Source: Gymnopus androsaceus JB14
Taxonomy: Eukaryota; Basidiomycota; Agaricomycetes; Agaricales; Omphalotaceae
Length of the DNA stretch: 64,000 nucleotides
Direction: 5' to 3'
Assembly: GCA_009733575.1 (NCBI GenBank)
Contig: ML769693.1
Coordinates: forward strand, 1-64,000
The translations under genes were made by a program, and so were the position numbers. Below, piece after piece: positions 1 through 11,225 of this stretch. Within the stretch, counting starts at the first letter, position 1. Each line of letters opens with the position of its first letter. The notes under the pieces are model-generated. The model ran no database searches and had not been told where the DNA came from. It saw only the letters and a program-made list of their open reading frames with translations.

Positions 1-366
1 CGGTCTTTTAGCAGTGGTAAAGGTCTTTCATTCTGATTCCTTTTCCAGGTGGAATCATAACAATTTACCAGGTGAAATTGATTTTGTCTTCCTATTGAAA
101 TACTGACTAATTCCCATGAACTTTTTCGGCCGGGATTATCTACGAAAAAGATTATATTATTCTAACCATATTCCGGGTGCAATATATAATCTGTTTCAAG
201 TGAAATCTTTGGCGAAATTTATTATCATTTACTTCATCTTTTTCGGAATAAATTTCAGCCGTTTTATAATTGATCCTGCGGAGTGTATCTAAGAAGATAT
301 AAATTGGGGCAGCCTGAAGTGCACTGAGATTGAAATCTCTAGCAAAGGTAAGCACTTGAACACCTT
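1..366. other. Leading stretch without a recognisable gene
   Basis: AT-rich sequence. The only open frame is a short minus-strand one (418 to 152) that looks like chance. It may hold the promoter or first exon of the plus-strand gene that follows. Confidence 0.4.
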
Positions 367-1019
367 TTGCCTTGTCCACCAGAAATAAAATACAGTTATT
401 TTTCATCAGATGTGGCAACCACGGTTATTCGTATACGCGGACCAGACACGGCCCCCACTTGCCCTGAATCTCATCCCCAAACTCCTTCTGCCATAGCTCC
501 CGACTCTGTATGCCCACCAACTTGCCATGCTAGTGTTCAGACAGAGCCAGAGTCACCCTCACCTAGTCCAAATCGCCGTCGTTTGGTGGATGAGGGTCAT
601 TTAGCTGGACCTGAACCATACCCTCTAACTATCACTTGCCCTGCATTCATTTTCCGGCCTCCACTAGTCCACATTGAAGCTGGAGAATTATTCCATGTGA
701 TTTACGCAGGAGCGCGTGTAGGTATCTTTGGCAACTGGTAATAATTTTTCCCAGCTCTGGATCGGTCTGCGGCTCATGTAAATCCCTTAGGCGCGAACAA
801 GTGCGTCCATACGTTGAAGGAATAGCTGGAACTCATTGGGAATCCTTCACCACATATGAGGCTGCCTTTGAGGCTTATACTGATGCTTACAGCCGTGAAG
901 AGTATTCGCCTCAGTTGAAAAGAGTCCAGCATCCTAATCTAGGTGAAGCCCGAAAGATTGGCGAGGCTAGGCTTGCACATCGTCGCCGGCAGGCTCTCGC
1001 ATCTCAGGCTACATCTTGA
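367..1019 (+). CDS. Protein with RNase H1 N-terminal / Cauli_VI-like domain
   Basis: Two exons, 367-737 and 791-1019, joined by a 53-nt GT-AG intron (738-790) in phase 2. The first exon is Pro/Ser-rich and low complexity. Just before the splice it reads FHVIYAGARVGIFGNW, and exon 2 continues with VRPYVEGIAG, THWESFTTYEAAFEAY. This order of GIF.W, V.GI.G..W.SF and YEAA.EAY matches the RNA:DNA-hybrid-binding fold found at the N-terminus of RNase H1 and in caulimovirus protein VI, a domain that occurs alone in many agaric hypothetical proteins. No RNase H catalytic domain follows; the C-terminus is an Arg/Ala-rich helix. The start codon is not certain, since no ATG precedes the open frame closely and a further 5' exon is possible. 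Confidence 0.6.
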
Positions 1020-1959
1020 ACCAATATCTCAATTTGCAAATGAAATTCTATTGCCAAACCGTACTCCCTTTTGCCCCGAATATTCCTCCAAAACCCGTTC
1101 ATGTTCACCAATGAGATTAGGCTGCTCCACCCGCTAAACATGACCCGCTAAGTACAATAATTCAATAAAGGAATACTGCTGGCATGTTCCAATCGGTTCG
1201 AGAGTTAGATGGCTACCACAAGATGAAGCATATGTACCACGGCTACCGCGTATTTCTTGCCCGCAATTTCCATTTCCAACCGCTCCGCTTCAACAGTATT
1301 GTCCCTCATTCTCCCCATGATTTCCCTCAGCTCTCAAAGCAATCCCAGCAATTCCGTTTGCGGACATTCCCCCGGCAGACGTTCATCTCTCAACTTTTGA
1401 ATTTTTCTGAGCACTCCGTTACGATGGCTAACCAGCTCTGCCATATTAACTGCCAGTAGCGAACGTGCTTCCTCGATCAGAGAAATTTCATAGTGTAATC
1501 CTGCCAGACAATTTGACATCCTGCAAGGACTCGGGTGCTCTTGGTGTACTAACGAACTTTTAAATTAGACCATGGCAAACAAAGGTAGAAATATACGCAC
1601 TCTCACAGCAGAGTACAAATGTATCTGCATTGGGAAAAGAGTTGTCTTGCATGGTGGAAGTTGGGATAGTCAAATTCCCATCAAATTCGCATCTTTATCT
1701 TTAGTAACCAGCGCCTGTTACTAGCACTTATTATACTGATTTTCTAAATGCGGTATGTGTCCTTTCTGTCAGGCATAGGAAGTGTTGTATTGTTATGGAT
1801 CAATACAGAAATAGATGTAATTTTCGATAAATTGAGTCATAAGGTGCATATGGACGTAAGAGCTAAACCTCGACATATTTGTATTTGGTGATATCCTCTT
1901 GGGTTGGTTCCACGCTGTAAAAAAAATTAGAACTCGATTTACAAAGGAAAGACTATATC
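1020..1959. other. Intergenic, weak small ORFs
   Basis: A minus-strand open frame of 61 codons (1519 to 1334) has a charged, possibly coiled-coil composition and could be an exon, but nothing supports its limits. A plus-strand ATG frame of about 50 codons starts near 1571. I recognise neither and see no repeat here. Confidence 0.3.
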
Positions 1960-2283
1960 TCACATGGGAGGCAAGCGTCTAATGAGAAGACGCTGTTGAA
2001 TATCTCGCATCTCATGCGCTTCATCCTGCTCCAGGTCGCGACAATGCTTGATAACATTCATTGCGTTCATATAGTCGATTTCGTTGTAATACCCAATGAA
2101 TTTTCTCATCAGTATCCAGTCGCTACGATCCCTGCATTGAAGCATCAGACATAAATTGTATCTCCATATCCGAAAGCCAATTTACCCAGCTCCATTCTTT
2201 TCTACTTCAAGGTCCTCAAGCAGTTTGAGTCGAAGACCCACACGAATGTCAACCTGCCAGTCAACCATAGCCGGAGTTCTCAT
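1960..2283 (-). CDS. Hypothetical 89-aa two-exon protein
   Basis: Exons are complement 2283-2186 and 2131-1960, with a 54-nt GT-AG intron whose removal joins two open frames in phase (98 + 172 nt = 90 codons with stop). The start chosen is the ATG at 2283, which opens MRTPAMVDWQVD. The product is helical and charged, with a run IRVGLRLKLLEDLEVEK followed by an acidic stretch and an Arg-rich end. I do not recognise a family. Similar short Leu/Glu-rich proteins are frequent around agaric transposable elements, so it may be part of one; a further upstream exon is possible. Confidence 0.45.
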
Positions 2284-2654
2284 CATCTATCTCCATCTAC
2301 ATTGTGAGGTAAGCCATTTTCTTTCAAAGTTTCCAGTAAGATCAAGGCGAAGCATCTTGTTGTACGAATACAGGAGCTTCCCTGTGTGAATGGGGGAAGC
2401 CAGAGTTTCCAACATGACAGATAGGAGGAAAGAACGTATCAAATTTATAATAGATGTACAAAGAAGCTGATGAGTACAGAGAAGATATATAAATACGAGA
2501 TGGCTGATGGCAGATAAGGACCAGATTTGAAATTGATATTCTTGTCCGCCAACCCGACCTTCAAATTATCGCACACTCACTCACCCTCCTACTCCCTCCC
2601 TCATGCGTCACACCCTCCTTATGCTCAAAAGCTGGCACTCTGAAGGTAGATACT

Positions 2655-3400
2655 ATGCCGTGCCTTAGTAGGTCCTTCCATAGTCTTTTTTTTCAAACCT
2701 GTTCACTCTTCAAAGCCCCAAAGATGCGGCTGGAGTCCCGGTTCCTCCACCCAATGTGTTGGACCACGTCCACTTACAGTGTCAACATTTTTTGGCCCCC
2801 TCGCATATTCACCAACCCTCACATTCCAGAACAAGTGTACGCCGTCTGCGATACATGTGGAGCAACCAGATGCGATTATATGAGTACGCCTTTTCTCTCC
2901 ATAGATTGGACCACTGATATTGACTTTGCATTTGGAGTTTGCATTTCAGATATACACCTTCAGAGTTTCCCTGCTTGGAGATATATCATGCTCAACTCCC
3001 TCCGACTGTTCATCATGATCTCCTCGCCTTGAGGACTTGGCACCTTGACAGGGAGTACCTTGCTATCTAGTATGCATATTGGTATTCTTCACTTGAACTT
3101 ACTGCTGATTTTCGAAGTCCCAAGGATGCCAGTGGAAAACCTGCTCCTCCACTCGATATTTTGGCCCATGAAGACCTTCAGTGTGAGCACATATGCCCCC
3201 CCACGTCTATTCACGGACCCGGACATCCCAGACCGTGTCTATGCAGTTTGCTCTTCACGTAGAGGAGCCAGATGCAATTATATGAGTATGCATTTCCACA
3301 TCCACCTGAAACTTTAGACCGCCGTTATTGACTCATGCTATTACAGTATGTGTTTCCGATATTCATCTCAGGGTCTGCATTCTCGGGGAGCTACTGGGTT
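2655..3400 (+). repeat. Diverged tandem duplication of an exon-like block
   Basis: A block at about 2,700-2,890 is repeated at about 3,115-3,290. Both encode a stretch ending PEQVYAVCDTCGATRCDYMS or PDRVYAVCSSRRGARCNYMS, and both are followed at once by a possible splice donor (gtacgc, gtatgc). A shorter companion block (about 2,945-2,985 and 3,350-3,395) is repeated in the same order, so the whole unit of roughly 400 bp was duplicated. The frames are open for 125 and 90 codons but reading frames shift within the copies. The family is unknown; it may be a duplicated gene that is decaying. Confidence 0.45.
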
Positions 3401-3663
3401 TTTGAGAATGGAACCACAACACTACCAGTAGATAGGCACTGCAGATACATAAATACGTATGTCATAGATAGCTACACAATAGTCGCTTGAGCAGAAAGAA
3501 GAACATCATTGGATGGCTGATTGGGTATTGGAAGTCTTCAGGTCCATGCAAGACGAACCTGACGTTTCGCCAAAAGAGCCTCAGATGGGACATGCAGTAG
3601 TCCGGGATTGTAGCTCAATGGAATTGGGTTACTAACACTCAATAACAATTCATGGTTCATCTC

Positions 3664-4060
3664 CGATATATATATATATATTCACTGAGGCTGAACTCAT
3701 TGGAAGTGAGTAACTAAGTAGTTCATGATTCATTCCAGACAAGGATTAGGATTCAACAATCGAGTAAGTAAATCTCAGCTGTCAGCCTTAATCTCAAATC
3801 AAAGACTTATTCAACAAGTAAAGCATATATATATTCAGTAAGACTGATTTCAATGCAACTAATTAGCTTATGATACGTCCCAGGCAGGATTCAACAATCA
3901 AGTAAGTAAACCTCATTCACTGTTTATCCAATCCAACTTAAGCTTATTGAAGTAAGCTGTCAGCCTTTGCCTCGAATCGAAGACTTATTCAACAAGCTAC
4001 GCATTGTATATTCACCAAGACTGAATGAAACTTATGGCTACTATTCTACGATAAGGCTTG
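3664..4060. repeat. Imperfect tandem repeats, about 145-180 bp period
   Basis: The words aggattcaacaat, aagtaagtaaa and aagacttattcaacaag recur two or three times in the same order (for example near 3,748 and 3,890, and near 3,779 and 3,957). Copies are AT-rich and diverged by small indels. No coding potential is evident. Confidence 0.5.
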
Positions 4061-4363
4061 CAAATCCCAGTAAGTAACGAGTTCCTTAGGTTTATCGGCT
4101 AAGAACGACTTTCTTAAGTATTTGATTGTATTATTGCGTTCTGATTAGGTTCTGAATTTTTATTTTTTATGACTTCTGGGCAAAAACTTTTGACTGAATT
4201 GACAAGGATATCATGCTTTCCGCTCGAGTCATTTAATGGTGTAGCGTCCTTCACATGCATGGCATCCTTCACATCCACGGGACACCCATCCGGATTGCCT
4301 AAAAATGTCTGAGAGTCGGACCACCGATTTGCATTTCCTCACAGCCCTACTTTTCTTCGCTCC

Positions 4364-4833
4364 ATGCATCGTAATCGCAGGTTGAGCTCAAAGCTCAGTG
4401 CCAAGCACGAGAAGGTGGAGATAGCAGACGAACAGGCAGAACAAGACTTTCTGAACCTTTGTCGCTCTTTTAGTGAAAGCGATGACAAGGATACAGTCAT
4501 AATCAAACAGCCATTGGCACCGTCGCGTGCCATCCAACCCACAGGCCCTCGAGTCTTCACCACCATCTCTGAAACCATTGTGCAGAATTACTCAAAGGAA
4601 CCATTGAAAGATGGGTTTCTTCCCAATGCTCCTGTTGCTTCTCCTGTTCCCGTTCTTTTTGCAGGCAAGGACGATGCTTGGTGGAGGGCTGAATATGCGA
4701 GGAGAGATGCTGCTTTCCTGGGAGAAGAACAAGCACGGCAAGCATCCAAAAGATACTACGAAAGGCTAGCCATCTTTGTGGTACTCTGCTAGTGCTAGTA
4801 ACTAAATCTTCTACTCTCACTAGATGCTGCTAC
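4364..4833 (+). pseudogene. 5' part of a gene split by a 3.7-kb TIR element
   Basis: An ATG-initiated frame of 139 codons (4364-4780) is followed by a likely intron 4781-4823 and a 10-nt exon start (4824-4833), at which the large TIR element begins. The protein is hydrophilic, with EEQARQASKRYYER near its end, a style that continues in the separated 3' part at 8,560-8,810. The last 8 bases before the element (GCTGCTAC) are repeated on its far side, so the two parts were once contiguous. The splice drawn here leaves the second exon out of phase, so either another splice site is used or the gene also has a small indel. The function is unknown. Confidence 0.55.
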
Positions 4834-7800
4834 CCTTAAGCAAAATATCCCGATAACTGTCATGAGCCGTTTTGCAAAAGATCACGATGAAATTATAAAG
4901 GGTTTTCGGCAAATATTTTGGGCAGTCCGGCCAAGCCATCGGCAATTCGGCAGGGTGGGTGTACTGATTATCTCTCATCCAGTGCTTATTTCATTGTTTT
5001 GCCAAATATTTAGCAAGCTTTTCAATGCTTTTGGCAAATATTTGGAATTATCATCAATGCTTGAAAAAGGGCGGGTTGGGCGCTTATTTCATGTGCATGC
5101 CCGCCCACTGGCAGGGCGCATACGGGCGCTTATTTTCCGAAAAAAAAGTTGATCACAGGGTCTGATAAATCACCAAAAAATCATGAAAAATACTAAAAAT
5201 ATTCAGGGGGTGGGTTTAGGTGCTTATGGGCACTTATTTTCTGAAAAAAAAAAAAGATCACTGGGTCCCATAAATCCCCCCGAAATCATGAAAAATACTA
5301 GAAATAGCTAGGGGGTGGGGTCAGGTGCACTAGCACTTAATTTATTGATTTGGGTGTCTATGGGTGCTTATTTTCCAAAAAAAAAAAAAATTTGATCATT
5401 GTGTCTCAAAAATCCCCAAAATAAATTGTGAAAAATGCTCAATATATTCACACGGTGGGGTTACCTACACTAGCTCTTAATTTATCCATATGAGTGCTTA
5501 TGGATGCTTATTTTCCAAAAAAATAATAATTGCTGGGTCCCCTAAATCCCCATAAAATCATGAAAAATACTAAAAATATTCAGGGAATGAGGTTAGGTGC
5601 ACTAGCACTTAGATTATTCATATCTTATTGGGTGCTGATGGCTACTGTACTGTTTCGATCAGCTTGTCACAATTTTGTGACTGTGACCCTTTTAGCAAAA
5701 TTTTGAATTGACAACTGCATGGTGTAGCCACATGACTCAACAGAAATTTTACCACTCAGAACCCCAAAATTGCTATTTCTGGATACTTGTGGGTAGGGGT
5801 TATGTCAAATGGATTTGCCTGTAGTCAGTAGTAACCAGTGACATAGTCAAATTTTGCCTTGCTAGAGACCCTCTGTGACCTGCAACTATGAGTATTGCTA
5901 TAACTTGTACTCATAACTCAATGATACTAAGTACCAGTACCAAGTTATGACAATACTCATAATAAATAAGTACCTATCCTAGCTACTAGCACTACCATTA
6001 GTAACTCTAAGCAAGCAACTCAGAGTTGCATGTAGTAATCACTAGTAGGTAAGTCAGAGTTACTAGCAGTAATTAGTAGGATGTAACTTGGAGTTACTAG
6101 TAGTAATCAATATTAAGTATTCGGAGTTACCAGTAGTTACTAGTATGTAACTCGGAGTTACTAAGAGTAATCACCAGTGAGTATCTCGCAGTTACCAGTA
6201 TTGATTAATAGTAAGTAACTTATGGTTACTAGTAGTGATTAGTAGTAAGTATCTCGGAGTTATTAGCAGTTATTAGTAGTAAGTATCTCAGAGTTACTAG
6301 TAGCAATCAGTAGTAAGGAACTTGGAGTTACTATTAGTAATTACTAGTATGCATCTTGGAGCTACCAGTAGTAATTACTAGTATGTAACTCGGAGTTACT
6401 AGTAGTAAGTATCTTGGAGCTACCAGTAGTGATTAATAGTAAGTAACTCATGTTTACTAGTAGTAATTAGTAGTAAGTAACTCGGAGTTACTAGTAGTAA
6501 CTAGTAGTAAGTATCTCGGAGTTATTAGCAGTAATTAGTAGCAGTAACTCGGAGTTACTAGTAGTAATTAGTAGTATGTATCTTGGAACTACCAGTAGTA
6601 ATCACTAGTAAGTATTTCGGAGTTACCAGTAATAATTACTAGTATGTAACTCGGAGTCATTAGCAGTAATTAGTAGCAAGTAACTCGGAGTTACTAGTAG
6701 TAATTAGTAGTATGTATCTTGGAACTACCAATAGTAATCACTAGTAAGTATTTCGGAGTTACCAGTAGTAATTACTAGTATGTAACTTGCAGCGACTATT
6801 AGTGATTAATAGTAAGCAACTCGGAGTCATTAGCAGTAATTAGTAGCAAGTAACTCGGAGTTACTAGTAGTAATTAGTAGTAAGTAACTCGGAGTTACCA
6901 GTACCAGTAGTGATTAATAGTAAGTAACTCAGAGCTACTAGTAGTAATCACTAGTAAGTATTTCGGAGTTATCAGTAGTAATTATGTGTGTAACTCGGAT
7001 TTACTGATAGTAATTACTAGTAAGTATCTTGGATTTGCCAGTAGTAATTACTGGTAAGTATCTCAGAGTTACTGGCAGTAATTGGTAGTAAGTAACTCGA
7101 AGTTACCAGCACTAATTACTAGTAAGTAAGTACCATAGTGACTCACTTAAAGTTACTAGTACCTTCTTACTGAGTCCAACTTTTTTCAAGAAAAAAAGAG
7201 CCAGTGGCAGAGCATACCTGCCATGTGAATATATTTTTCAACCATTTTTCATAGTTTCATTCATTAAGTTGAATGATTGACCTTTCGTAAAAAGGCAAGT
7301 GTCAGTGGGTGGGCATGTGCCCCCCTATTTCAAACAAAATGATTTCTTAAGGATTTAAGGAGCCCAATGTCTAACCTTTCTGTCACAAAAATAAGCACTG
7401 TGGTGGTATGTAGCCCAAATAAGTATTATTATGATCTTTTGAAAAGGATTTCATACTATGTATCTAGAAATTAAGTACCAGTGTACACAAACCAATCCCC
7501 TAAACAGTTTCAGTATTTTTCATCATTTCTGAGGATTTATGGACCCCAATAATACCTTTTGAGGTAAATAAATGCTGGCAGGTGGGTATGCACACCCTAT
7601 TTAGCGGAAATATTATATACCATATTTAAATTAATCACTAGTATGGTAACTCCGCCCTCTGAATATTTCCAGTGTTTTTTATCATGTTTTTGAGGATTTA
7701 CAGAGCCCAATGACTGACTTTTCTCACGGGAAAACAAGCACCAGTAGGCCCTCCTAAAATATAATATTATTATGCTATTTTGCAAAAATCCTGTGCTATG

Positions 7801-8551
7801 TGAAAATTAGGCACTAGTGCACCTAACCCCACCCCCTAGCTATTTCTAGTATTTTTCATGATTTTTGGGGATTTATGGGACTCAGTGATCAAATTTTTTC
7901 GGAAAATAAGTGCCCATAAGCACCTAAATGGATACATTAAGTACTAGTGCACCTAACCCCACCCCCTGAATATTTTTAGTATTTTTCATGATTTCTTAAG
8001 GATTTATAGCACCCAATGATGAATTTTTTTTGGAAAATAAAGCGCTAGTGCACCTGACCCCACCCCCTAAATATTTTTATTATTTTCCACAATTTTTTGG
8101 GGATTTATGGGACCCAATGATCATTTTTTTTTGGAAAATAATGCACTAGTGCACCTAACCCCACCCCCTGAATATTTTTAGTATTTTTCATGATTTTTTG
8201 GCGATTTATCAGACCCTGTGATCAACTTTTTTTCGGAAAATAAGCGCCCGTATGCGCCCTGCCAGTGGGCGGGCATGCGCATGAAATAAGCACCCAACCC
8301 GCCCTTTTTCAAGCATTGATGATAATTCCAAATATTTGCCAAAAGCATTGAAAAGCATGCTAAATATTTGGCAAAACAATGAAATAAGCGCTGGATGAGA
8401 GATAATCAGTACACCCACCTTGCCGACTTGCCGATGACTTGGCCGGACTGCCCAAAATATTTGCCGAAAACCCTTTATAATTTCATCGTGATCTTTTGCA
8501 AAACGGCTCCCAACAGTTATCGGGATATTTTGCTTAAGGCTGGCAGAATCA
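4834..8551. mobile_element. 3.7-kb palindromic TIR element, non-autonomous
   Basis: The left end starts CCTTAAGCAAAATATCCCG and its inverse is found ending at 8,539, with near-perfect inverted identity for about 390 bp (4,834-5,220 and 8,150-8,539). The right end has 12 additional bases before the second copy of an 8-bp direct repeat GCTGCTAC (4,826-4,833 and 8,552-8,559), which I read as the target-site duplication. Inside the arms lie four inverted-oriented copies per side of a module of about 110-130 bp (ggtggggttaggtgcac ... aaaataagtgcccataagc), and the centre is a minisatellite. No transposase frame is present; open frames in the arms (for example 8778-8209, minus) are shared by both arms and so are TIR sequence. 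An 8-bp duplication fits hAT-like or KDZ/Zisupton-like insertion, but the termini do not resemble the usual hAT start. Confidence 0.75.
5995..7165. repeat. Minisatellite at the centre of the TIR element
   Basis: About 1.1 kb of degenerate units of roughly 30-36 bp built on GTAACTCGGAGTTACTAG followed by TAGTAATTAGTAGTAA. Units vary by point changes and by omission of the second half. The core AACTCGGAGTT is almost self-complementary, so single strands could form many small hairpins. Confidence 0.8.
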
Positions 8552-8810
8552 GCTGCTACTCTAGGAATCGCAAACGAGGCTGTGAGAGGGCTAAAATCAA
8601 CTATCACAAGTATGTATATAGCTTTCACTGTTCTACAGTTGGTATGATATTCCTTACAGGAGAAAAACTCGATTAGTGGAGGGCACTGATGAGGAGCGCA
8701 AGGCTGCCTATAACCAGAAAAAAGAATTGAGGGCTCGTTATCGCAGGGAGAACAGAGAAATGCTTGCTGAGAAGGCAAGGCAGCGCCGAGCTTGTCAATG
8801 TCAAAAGTAA
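8552..8810 (+). pseudogene. 3' part of the gene split by the TIR element
   Basis: After the target duplication the frame resumes (8,560-8,609), is interrupted by an intron (8,610-8,659, GTATGT to ACAG) and ends at TAA 8,808-8,810. The encoded tail is strongly basic: SRNRKRGCERAKINYHK, then ERKAAYNQKKELRARYRREN and an Arg/Ala-rich end. Arg-rich helices of this kind are common at the ends of agaric hypothetical proteins and resemble a DNA- or RNA-binding basic region. It has no start of its own, so it is stranded from its promoter by the insertion. Confidence 0.5.
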
Positions 8811-8914
8811 GAAAGCTTTAATATTGCCTCGCTTTATACTCATAGTCACATAGATAAAAACATGTTATATTTATAGTAGGATACGGTCTACCAAATACCA
8901 TCACATAGGGGCGG

Positions 8915-9735
8915 TCATTTTTCTGTTCGAGCGAGTATAGTGTGATCTGGAAGTGAGTGATTAACTTTAGTGCTTCATAGAACCATGGAAATACCTTGGG
9001 ACCTATGCGGTATTGCCCTTGCGTATCTGCGAGCGAAGTACGCATGTGGACTCAATGGGCCCAGCTCGACGTTTCTCCCTGCGCTTTCGCTCTGGCCCAA
9101 GGCTCGAAGTAGGGATATTGGAGCATCTCCCTCTGCTGTCACTTTGAGGGCTGATTCTGCTTTTATCAAAACTTCAACGGCATTCCAATACTCCAATAGT
9201 TCAACTGGGCGAGGGTAGCTTGGAAGAGCCTGCCACAAGCGCTCGCACTCAGCCTTGGCCGCAGGATTATTGAGCTGAGCAAGGTCACGCTGGTGCATGT
9301 TAGCTAGCGCTAAAGATTCCTTCCGCTCGATTTCAACTTCGTTGTCATTGGAGGTCGGGACAATTTCATTGTCGGAATGAGATTGTTCCAAGGGAGCTGG
9401 GCTCAACGGGGGTGGAGGAGAGCTAGATGGGAGTGGGGAGTGAAGTTCTTGGCGGACGCTTGCCTCCAGTTGTTCCTCGAGGCCACGGCATTTTGTGATG
9501 ATAACCAGTGCTAGGGTAATACCCAGGGCTAGGGTAATAACCTCTTTTTTTTAAATAGGCTGTTTGCGGCTGCATAACCTCTTTCGGCTGGAAGAATGGC
9601 TAAAAGGGCCTCGTTGATGAGACTGATTTTGTCTGATCCCTTGTTGTCCCTTCTTTCGCTATCGCGTGATCCCATATTTCCTTTTTTCCCTTTTTTTCTG
9701 TCGTTCACTTTCCCGTGGCCCAGAATGGCAACCAA
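8915..9735 (-). pseudogene. Hypothetical membrane-anchored or signal-bearing protein, frameshifted
   Basis: Minus-strand coding: a last exon 8946-8915 is spliced to a long exon reaching beyond 9,500. The long exon encodes a hydrophobic run (TLALGITLALVII), a Gln/Glu segment, a Ser/Pro-rich linker and a helical acidic C-terminal part with ECERLWQALPSYPRPVELLEYW. Upstream, the frame SDKISLINEALLAILPAERG continues only if an 8-base A run (plus strand T run 9,545-9,552) had one more base, so a single-base slip separates the two parts. The start is not fixed; the 5' region overlaps a plus-strand gene candidate. The family is unknown. Confidence 0.4.
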
Positions 9736-10124
9736 CCATCATCTGGTCCTCAATACAGATGGTATCCACCCGCGCGTGAATGGGGCTTTGCTTCCCTGTT
9801 TCATCGATTGCTTCGTAGTTTTGCCCTCGGAAGTTATACAGGTGAGTACGATGTGCTTGTGTTCTCCATGCTAAAACTGACACATGCACTAGCATTCTCC
9901 AGACACTCGCGCTCTGGTTGTTGAAGCTTGCGATGGTATATCTGTTTCTGTGGATCTTGAGAGACTTCCACAAGATGTAAGTATTCGCATTCACACCGGG
10001 TCGGGATTTAACACTAAATGACTCTGAAGCTCACTGTTACCAGGTTCATAGAGGTATTGGGTCAAGTCTACTGCAATGCAGGAATGATAAGAACTATTAC
10101 AGTGCTGGCTATTCGAGTGATTAA
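9725..10124 (+). CDS. Hypothetical 93-aa three-exon protein
   Basis: Three exons, 9725-9841, 9893-9976 and 10044-10124, are each a whole number of codons and are joined by GTGAGT/TAG and GTAAGT/CAG introns of 51 and 67 nt. The frame opens with ATG at 9725 and closes with TAA at 10122. Phase-0 joins throughout support the model. The middle exon reads SPDTRALVVEACDGISVSV. I recognise no domain. It overlaps the 5' region of the opposite-strand gene, so only one of the two may be real; another frame of exon 2 would encode a hydrophobic helix. Confidence 0.35.
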
Positions 10125-10574
10125 TCTTGGCAATGAATTTGGTGAGTTCAGTGTCTGTATCCCTTGGATTTCTTTGTCGAGATTAACGGATTTTAATTCA
10201 GATCTCTCTTTGGTAGACAGAATACTGAAACTGATACATGATCGTCGATTTGACGATGTATTCAATCCACTCAGTATGCAACGGCTCAACTCCCCATTCC
10301 ATTTCCTCCATCTCAAACTGTTTGACACAGGCTCAATGAGCACGCCCCTGCGTATCTCTGATATTGACGAATAGGCTTTTGATTTTGAAAGTAGTCGTAG
10401 TGCACACAGTAATAAAAATGGTTTATTTCTTGTTCATTAATGCGATATCAGTAAAGTGAGAAGCTACAATGTAGACACCGAATTTTTAGCTAGAGGGCAG
10501 CGAGAGTCACAGCTATAATTGCATTAGTATCATCGGAACTGTAAAAGGGAAGTCAAACATATGAGGGAGAATTT
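10125..10574. other. Intergenic
   Basis: Contains open frames on both strands (plus 10018-10374, minus 10343-10068) that overlap fully and show no family features. It would hold the 3' ends of the two neighbouring convergent gene candidates. Confidence 0.3.
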
Positions 10575-11121
10575 TCACCATGCCTGTAACAGACTCGAAT
10601 GGGGGCTTTTCAGATACAATTCTGCGATCTCTTTGTTTGCGGCTGCTTGGAGAATGTATTCCGGATTAGTTTTCACAAAGTCTATAGGAAATAGTCAATA
10701 AGATACTGTTCTGTGAGCAAGAGAAGACACATACGCCTTGGATTCACTAGATTCTGGGGAGAGAGGGGGATCATACAGCTCACTGGTCCACTCCTGCATA
10801 GGGAGCAAGTGCAGGAAGCTTGTCATCATTGCTGCTAAAAATACCATCGAGTCAGAAGTACTGTAAGCCCATATAGATCTGTATATGTACCTGGGTTCTT
10901 TGGCTTGAGGTTCACCAGTGCTGGCGGGTTTCTCATTGGACTCGACTGCAGGTTTTATGGGTGGAGATACGTTGCCCCAGATTTGTTCGACGCTTTCGAG
11001 ATCCGGTTTGCTGAACAAGGGAGGGCGATCCGAACGGCTGATTGGATGTTAGACTTAAATTATGAGAGATATCATACAATAGAACTTACCATGGGCCCGG
11101 CTCGTGGCAGGATTTACACAT
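10575..11121 (-). CDS. Hypothetical 114-aa four-exon protein
   Basis: Exons are complement 11121-11090, 11037-10891, 10793-10735 and 10681-10575, totalling 345 nt (115 codons with stop). The protein starts MCKSCHEPGPC, with a CxxC and a third Cys that may bind metal, has a Glu/Pro linker and ends with a helix NPEYILQAAANKEIAELYLK. The junction FVKTNPEYIL only forms when the third and fourth exons are joined. An alternative first AG for the third exon would give a shorter protein ending at 10,780. It is one of the few genes here without an in-frame stop. A divergent KDZ transposase begins about 100 bp upstream on the other strand. Function unknown. Confidence 0.55.
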
Positions 11122-11225
11122 AGGAGATTAGAAGAAGGAAGAGAGAGCAGAGAAAGGAAGAGAGAGGAGGCGTGAATCAAGCGCTTATTTCCGGGTAGCG
11201 AGTATACATTTCTCCCGCGCTCATC

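Noticed and set aside
5995..7165. CRISPR-like array
   Set aside because: Units are degenerate throughout with no distinct repeat/spacer alternation, and the setting is eukaryotic.
8209..8778. Minus-strand frame of 189 codons
   Set aside because: Most of it is TIR sequence repeated in the left arm (4,862-5,152), so it reflects the inverted repeat and not a gene.
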